Shown one piece after another: positions 59,655-64,000 of a stretch of DNA of 64,000 nucleotides (positions are counted from its first letter, which is position 1; every line of letters starts with the position of its first letter). A model generated the notes under the pieces. The model saw only the letters and a list, made by a program, of their open reading frames with translations. It was not told the origin of the DNA and did not search any database. Made by a program: the position numbers and the translations under genes. Source of the stretch: Thermogemmatispora carboxidivorans (GTDB taxonomy: Bacteria > Chloroflexota > Ktedonobacteria > Ktedonobacterales > Ktedonobacteraceae); assembly GCF_000702505.1 (NCBI RefSeq), contig NZ_JNIM01000001.1, positions 2,418,001 to 2,482,000 of the forward strand, read 5' to 3'.

Positions 59655-61856
59655 CTACTGATAGGACTCACCATCGGGTGCTTGTGGCGGCTGCGGGACC
59701 CACAACTGAGAAGAAGGCAAAGGGGTGTGAGGGCTGGACCCAGCGAGCCCTGTCGGTGGCAGAGGGGTCACCGCTCCAGCGGGAGGTAAAGGGGCCTGGG
59801 GCGGGAGAGGGAGCAACCCAGGCTGAGACTGGCCAAGCGAGGCACTGACAGGCCGCGTACCTGAGCCAAGTGGGGAGATCGAACCCGTTGTTGTCAGGCT
59901 GCGACGCTCACTTGCAACCGAGATCGGAGTAGCTGCAGCTGACTGCTCGCGCGAGACCTTGAAGGCATCGACAGAGACTCGCAGATGCTCAACCAACGAG
60001 GCCAGACGCTGCATATGATGAGTGGCCTCACTCAGCCGGGCCTTGTTCGTTTGCGTCAGATCGGCCACATACTGCATAATCTGGACTGCTGCCGTGGCCA
60101 GCTCCATCTGTCTGGTCACCAGGCTGGTGATATCGGCGATATCACGGGCCTGGCGCTCAACGGTGGCAAAAATGCCCTCCAGGGTCCGCTCGACATCCTG
60201 AGAGACCTTGCTTTCCAGCGTGGTCTCGCGCTGGGTGCGCTCCATAGAAGTCGCCGCCTCAGCAATATCCTCCTGAGCGCTGCGCACAATGCGCGCGATG
60301 TTATTGGCCTCCAGCTTGGCCTGCTCAGCCAGCCGCCGAATGCGCACGGCTACCGTGCCAAACTCTTTGCGTCCCTCGCCGGCCATCGCCGCCTGGATAG
60401 CCGAATCGAGAGCGAGGCGATGAGTCTGATAGGCCAGACTGAAAATGACCTCCACGATATCGTTAATCTCCTGCGAACGCTCTCCGAGGCTGCGCACGCG
60501 CTGTGTCGTTGCTTGCACATGGGCGTGAATATGACCGAGGCGATTGATCGCGTCCCAGGTGGCCTGATGTCCGCCAGTAGCGCTACGCTGCGTGTCCTGG
60601 GCGATGCCTTCGAGAATCTGGGCAAGCTGCGCTACCTCCTGACTTGCCAGGGCCATCTGCTCCACGCCGCCTGCTGCTTCACTGATCTGCTGAATCTGAA
60701 ATTCCCCGATCTGGCTGAGGTGGGTCATCTGCTCCAGAGTCAGCCGGGTAGAGGTCTCTACCTCGCGGGCCACCTGCTTGATACGAAGCACCAGCCCCTC
60801 CAGCTCGCTGATCATATAGTTGAAAGAGGAGGCGAGCACGCCCAGCACATCGCCGGTCACATCGGCGCGGATGCGCAGATCACCCTCGCCAACTCCCTTT
60901 ACTTCGCTCGCCAGGTTCCCGATGCGCGTCTGCAGGAGATCGCGCTGCTGCTGGGTGTTCTCCATCAGTTGGACAATGGTGTCGAGCATGGTATTCATCG
61001 AGGCGGCTACGTGGGCGATCTCGTCGCGCCCGCTTAGCCTGGCGCGCGCCATCGTATCGCCAGCGCTAATGCGTCGGGTCAGCTGGATGAGCTGGCGCAG
61101 AGGGCGGCTGATCGTCAGGTTGACAAGGTAGCCAATCGTGAAGACAAAGAGCATGGACAGGGGGATAGCGGTTACCGTTCCAATCAACATCGGGACGGTC
61201 TGCGAAGGACCAACGCGCACAACCTCAGTATTGACTCGCTCGGCAATGTCTACGATGCGTTGCCAGCTTGCTAACAGCGGGGTATAGAGCTGATCAGCCT
61301 TCTGGAGGAGCTTGGCGGCCTGGGCCAGAGGCATGCGCGTGTCGAGGCCGATCAAAAGGTCATCCTGCGCGGCCTTGTACTGGGGCCATTGATGCTCCAA
61401 AATAAGGTCCAGTAGCTGCTGTTGCTCGCGAATAATGGGGGTGTGCGGGTCATTATCGAGCAGAATCTGCCGAATGTCGGCCATCGCCGGGGCGGTGGCG
61501 AGCTGGTATTGTTCCTGATAAGCCACACTGTCAACATCAAAGCTCCCTTCGATGCTGAGCACCTGAAGAATGACTTCTTCTTCGGCGCGCGTCACGGTGG
61601 CGTCGCTGGTGCTATTGGTGGTGACACTTGGTAGGAGGGCCACAAGCAGAGCATGCATGCTCTGCAGACGCGCTAGCTCGGTGGTGGTGATCTTGATGGT
61701 CTGGTTACTAATCAAGACCGCTTGCCTTCCCGACTCCAGGGCATGAAAGTAGATACTGCTGAGGAAGACAATAGCAATAAAGGGGATGATGGTTGCCCAG
61801 GCGAAGGTAGCAAAGAGCCGTAGGGAAATCGGCGTGTTACTGATCCATCTCGGCAT
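59655..61856 (-). CDS. MCP-like transmembrane receptor with degenerate tip and Pro-rich tail (receptor 2)
   Basis: A 733-residue paralogue of receptor 1. The sensor region (about 35-230) shares AAKLLQKADQLYTPLLASW with receptor 1's LLQQANSAYTPLENDW. A HAMP (RPLRQLIQLTRRISAGDTMARA), a second HAMP-like segment and a coiled coil follow. The tip QTHRLALDSAIQAAMAGEGRKEFGTVA differs from Tsr at N376 (H), I377 (R), N381 (D), A382 (S), E385 (Q) and R388 (M). The last 95 residues are a Pro/Ser/Leu-rich tail absent from receptor 1. ATG 61856 is preceded by GAGAGGAGG at about 8 nt. A TATACT lies near 61968-61973 and a 28-bp palindrome 190 bp upstream. It is the first gene of the receptor/binding-protein set. 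Confidence 0.82.
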   Translation of the reverse strand: MPRWISNTPISLRLFATFAWATIIPFIAIVFLSSIYFHALESGRQAVLISNQTIKITTTELARLQSMHALLVALLPSVTTNSTSDATVTRAEEEVILQVLSIEGSFDVDSVAYQEQYQLATAPAMADIRQILLDNDPHTPIIREQQQLLDLILEHQWPQYKAAQDDLLIGLDTRMPLAQAAKLLQKADQLYTPLLASWQRIVDIAERVNTEVVRVGPSQTVPMLIGTVTAIPLSMLFVFTIGYLVNLTISRPLRQLIQLTRRISAGDTMARARLSGRDEIAHVAASMNTMLDTIVQLMENTQQQRDLLQTRIGNLASEVKGVGEGDLRIRADVTGDVLGVLASSFNYMISELEGLVLRIKQVAREVETSTRLTLEQMTHLSQIGEFQIQQISEAAGGVEQMALASQEVAQLAQILEGIAQDTQRSATGGHQATWDAINRLGHIHAHVQATTQRVRSLGERSQEINDIVEVIFSLAYQTHRLALDSAIQAAMAGEGRKEFGTVAVRIRRLAEQAKLEANNIARIVRSAQEDIAEAATSMERTQRETTLESKVSQDVERTLEGIFATVERQARDIADITSLVTRQMELATAAVQIMQYVADLTQTNKARLSEATHHMQRLASLVEHLRVSVDAFKVSREQSAAATPISVASERRSLTTTGSISPLGSGTRPVSASLGQSQPGLLPLPPQAPLPPAGAVTPLPPTGLAGSSPHTPLPSSQLWVPQPPQAPDGESYQ

Positions 61857-61967
61857 CTTCCTGGCCTCCTCTCTTGCGCTCGGCTCCGTCGCGCCTCTCT
61901 CTGCTGCTTGCAGGACCACACGCGGTCATGGGTCATGACATCAAACGCTGCCGGCGATGTTGAGCTA

Positions 61968-61973
61968 AGTATA
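61968..61973 (-). promoter_or_regulatory. Likely -10 of the receptor 2 operon
   Basis: TATACT on the minus strand (complement of 61968-61973). The -35 position (GAATTC) is poor, so activation by a factor is plausible. Leader about 100 nt. Confidence 0.35.
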
Positions 61974-62045
61974 CAATACCAGTAGTCATAGAATTCCTAA
62001 ATGGTCGATTACTCACCTGAATTTCTTACCGACATTCTTCTCTAC

Positions 62046-62073
62046 ATTGTTACGGTACCGGTACCGTAACAAT
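62046..62073. promoter_or_regulatory. Perfect 28-bp palindrome (candidate operator)
   Basis: ATTGTTACGGTACC (62046-62059) is followed directly by its exact reverse complement (62060-62073). It lies 148 bp after the kinase stop and about 75 bp upstream of the receptor 2 -10. GTTAC/GTAAC halves and the repeated GGTACC core fit a dimeric, perhaps cooperative, repressor site. No T-tract flanks it, so a terminator is unlikely. The rest of 61857-62220 contains no supported ORF. Confidence 0.6.
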
Positions 62074-62220
62074 ATCAGAAATCGATCTATAGTGCAAAGA
62101 CAGGACTCATGCTCCGGCGAGGAGCGCGAGCCGTGGTATGCGCAGTGTGGGCAACGTTGTAGAGGGGGAGAGTGGTGGGCGAGGGGGGGGAAGCCTGGTC
62201 TGCTGATGAGGCAGCGGTCG

Positions 62221-63792
62221 TCAGCCGCGCGGGGGGAGGGGGGGCTGGAGTGGTAATAGGAGGAGGGCGCCGGGCAGGGGGAGCGGAAGGCTGCCGGCGC
62301 TGTGGGCGGAGGCAATCAGGAAGAGGAAGACAAAGACCAGAAGCAGCACTGCCAGAGCAATGGCTGTCAACAGGATCGCCGTCCGCAAGCTCAGGCCCTT
62401 CTCGGGCAGGGAGAGCGGCCATCCTTGAGGGGGGGCAGCGGAGGCAGCAGCAGATCTGCGCCGTGGGCGTATTGATCCTGCCTGGCCGCTGGCGTCGCTG
62501 ACGACTGGGGGGGCCGTTGGGGAAGCGGCCTGAACGCGAGTTGAAGGAAGCACCAGGCGTTGTGGTTGCCCCTGGCTGGTCAGACTGCCGGCGCGTGGCG
62601 AACGGATCGAAGCACCTGCGGCCTGGGGGTTGCTCCAGCCGCAGCGAGGGCAGCCTGGCTGAGAAGAGGCCAGTGGCATCTGGCAGACTGGACAGCTAAC
62701 GCCGGGTGTGCTGGTGCGGGCCTGCTGGTGCAGATCCTCGTAGAGCTGGGGCAGATCTGGCTGCGTCTTATGAGGATCAACTGCGCGTCCTCTCTCCGCG
62801 GTAGGAGCAGGCGGCTCCTGGCGCGCTACTTGTAAGTGCTCCAGGACCAGTCTCAGCTCGGCCTTGAATTCTGCCACCGATTGATAGCGTTCCGTAGGTT
62901 TGAGCGCCATTGCTCGCTGGATAATGGCATTGAGTCGCTGCAGAATCTCCGGCGGGAGCACGGCGAGCTGAGCTACGTGACGCGGCATGCGTGCCCCGCG
63001 CGAAGGGCGCGCGGCCTCGAAGCGGAAAGATTTGCCCGCCTTCTCTTCGGCCAGCAGACGGGTCAGCAGCTCCTGAAGCGAAGGCAGGCCAGCATGTCCC
63101 TGCTGGAGCGCCTGATTGCGGGCCGAAACGCTGGCTGGCTCTTGCATCGTCAAGGCGAAATACAGTGTTCCACCCAGGGCATAGACATCGGAGCGGGGGT
63201 CGGTGCCGCTCCCGCCGGGATACTGTTCGGGCGGAGCATAGCCGGGCGTACCTTGATGGCGGGCGAAGAAGAGCGTGCGTGCTCCGTCAGCCACTGCCTT
63301 CGCATTGCCCAGGTCGACCAGATAAGCGGTCCCATCGGACGTGATGCGGATATTGTCGGGCTTGATATCGCGATGGATCACCGGCGGCTGCTGACTGTGG
63401 AGAAACTGGACGGCGTCGCAGATCGCCAGCAGCCAGCCCAGAATCACAGGTAAAGGAATAGCCTCATCACGCTGGCGGGCCAGGCGCAGCTGTTCGGTCA
63501 GGTCGCGCCCTTCGATGTAGCTCAGCACAACATAGTAGCGTCCGCGCTCGCTGAAGGCATCGATGAAGCTGGGCAAATGGGGATGGTGGAGGCGGCTGAG
63601 TACGCGCGCCTCATGCTGGAGCTGTGCCTGGCCACTGGCACCGGTGACCAGATATTCTTTCACCGCACAAGGTTGATTGCTGCGCAGGTCCACTGCCAGG
63701 TAGACATGGCCGAAGCCGCCGCTGCCCAGGGCCCGCTCAATGCGGTACTGGCCACGCATGATCGTCCCCGGCGGGATGGTTTCGATCATCAT
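62221..63792 (-). CDS. Ser/Thr protein kinase with zinc ribbon and transmembrane helix
   Basis: A 523-residue Hanks-type kinase. The glycine loop is LGSGGFGHVYLA (22-33) and K45 (CAVKEYL) is the ATP lysine. The catalytic loop is VIHRDIKPDNIRI (about 138-150); DFG is replaced by DLG in YLVDLGNAKAV; GTPGYAPPEQYPGG is the P+1 region. After the kinase domain comes a linker, a zinc ribbon (CPVCQMPLASSQPGCPRCG, about 368-386), a disordered basic stretch and one membrane helix (AILLTAIALAVLLLVFVFLFLIA, about 470-492) with a Pro/Leu-rich end. Such zinc-ribbon kinases are frequent in Ktedonobacteria-like genomes. The MCP-like/binding-protein genes are 364 bp downstream on the same strand, so a functional link is possible. 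Confidence 0.9.
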   Translation of the reverse strand: MMIETIPPGTIMRGQYRIERALGSGGFGHVYLAVDLRSNQPCAVKEYLVTGASGQAQLQHEARVLSRLHHPHLPSFIDAFSERGRYYVVLSYIEGRDLTEQLRLARQRDEAIPLPVILGWLLAICDAVQFLHSQQPPVIHRDIKPDNIRITSDGTAYLVDLGNAKAVADGARTLFFARHQGTPGYAPPEQYPGGSGTDPRSDVYALGGTLYFALTMQEPASVSARNQALQQGHAGLPSLQELLTRLLAEEKAGKSFRFEAARPSRGARMPRHVAQLAVLPPEILQRLNAIIQRAMALKPTERYQSVAEFKAELRLVLEHLQVARQEPPAPTAERGRAVDPHKTQPDLPQLYEDLHQQARTSTPGVSCPVCQMPLASSQPGCPRCGWSNPQAAGASIRSPRAGSLTSQGQPQRLVLPSTRVQAASPTAPPVVSDASGQAGSIRPRRRSAAASAAPPQGWPLSLPEKGLSLRTAILLTAIALAVLLLVFVFLFLIASAHSAGSLPLPLPGALLLLPLQPPLPPRG

Positions 63793-63866
63793 AAGTGCTC
63801 TCTCTTCCTCCAGTTATCGCTCGGCTAAGAATAAGGGAGAGGCGGCGCCCCATGAGGCCCCGCTGC

Positions 63867-63896
63867 ATTATAACACTCCCGTCGCGCCACTGTCAT
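63867..63896 (-). promoter_or_regulatory. Promoter for the Ser/Thr kinase gene
   Basis: On the minus strand ATGACA (complement of 63891-63896), 18 bp, and a perfect TATAAT (complement of 63867-63872). Start near 63860 gives a 68-nt leader. Confidence 0.6.
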
Positions 63897-63978
63897 GAAC
63901 ACGCGCTACAATGGCTAGCTCGCTGGCAGGGAGAGACAAGCAAGCGTACAGTGACCGCCAGGAGCAAAGAAGGAGCCA

Positions 63979-64000
63979 TGTCCTCCAAGATTCTCCTGGA
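63979..64000 (+). CDS. Start of a plus-strand gene cut by the window edge
   Basis: ATG at 63979 with AAGAAGGAG directly upstream (about 2-nt spacing) opens MSSKILL before the window ends. TACAAT at 63907-63912 could be its -10 but lacks a good -35. Too short to identify. Confidence 0.35.

Noticed and set aside
59985..61037. 350-codon antisense ORF over receptor 2
   Set aside because: Shadow of the coiled-coil coding pattern; composition typical of reverse-complemented MCP helices.

Overview
All identifications come from reading translated motifs and local DNA signals; no database search was run. The window is GC-rich, with dense genes of mixed orientation. It holds no rRNA, no tRNA I could recognise, no CRISPR array and no intact transposon. 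The gene content fits a thermophilic or soil Chloroflexota of the Ktedonobacteria type, possibly near Thermogemmatispora: a form II-type CO/xanthine dehydrogenase trio, a mannosyl-3-phosphoglycerate synthase, zinc-ribbon proteins with one membrane helix, a zinc-ribbon Ser/Thr kinase, and several GT39/GT87 membrane glycosyltransferases. That placement is inference. Promoters, where legible, are sigma-70-like; TTGACG with 17 bp and TATACT or TATCAT recurs.

Layout. 1-4.6 kb: 3' end of a cystathionine beta-synthase-like gene, archease, RtcB RNA ligase, GT87-like membrane protein. 4.9-9.1 kb: 1-Cys peroxiredoxin, NfeD protease plus slipin operon, pyrE. 9.1-10.2 kb: a 1.17 kb gene-free stretch with a Pho-box-like direct repeat. 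10.2-17.3 kb: ABC-F ATPase, caspase-TPR membrane protein, coaE, a small acidic protein, a beta-propeller protein with a leaderless promoter, GlsB. 17.4-25.4 kb: LpqC-like esterase, KdpDE-like two-component pair, exported protein with an operator-like inverted repeat, and an APC permease/small membrane protein/Usp operon behind a 19-bp hairpin. 25.9-31.5 kb: AAA+ ATPase and VWA protein, rsmG, lipase-like hydrolase. 31.9-36.2 kb: coxM, coxS, coxL-like genes. 36.3-46.2 kb: zinc-ribbon/LamG-like protein, GT39-like protein, Thr/Ser dehydratase with a structured leader, uracil/xanthine permease with an attenuator, TetR regulator overlapping tail-to-tail with a Zn-alcohol dehydrogenase, mpgS. 46.8-55.6 kb: HTH-coiled-coil protein, secreted duplicated glucosaminidase-like protein, second GT39-like protein, GH3 and GH43 glycosidases. 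55.7-63.8 kb: two MCP-like receptors around an orphan peptide-binding lipoprotein, preceded by a zinc-ribbon Ser/Thr kinase and a perfect 28-bp palindrome.

How genes may work together. Archease and RtcB form an RNA-repair pair. NfeD and slipin are a membrane-quality-control pair with overlapping genes. GH3 and GH43 suggest hemicellulose breakdown. CoxMSL form one molybdenum hydroxylase, and its loop argues against a classical form I CO dehydrogenase. The last 8 kb is the most unusual: both receptors keep the MCP coiled-coil architecture but have lost most of the tip residues that contact CheA/CheW, no che gene is present, and the binding protein has no permease. I read this as a candidate non-chemotactic sensing module, possibly feeding the adjacent kinase.

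Nine of ten convergent gene pairs are separated by a stem-loop, usually without a U-tract. Several leaders (dehydratase, uracil permease, APC permease, rtcB) carry structured or mutually exclusive hairpins that look regulatory.
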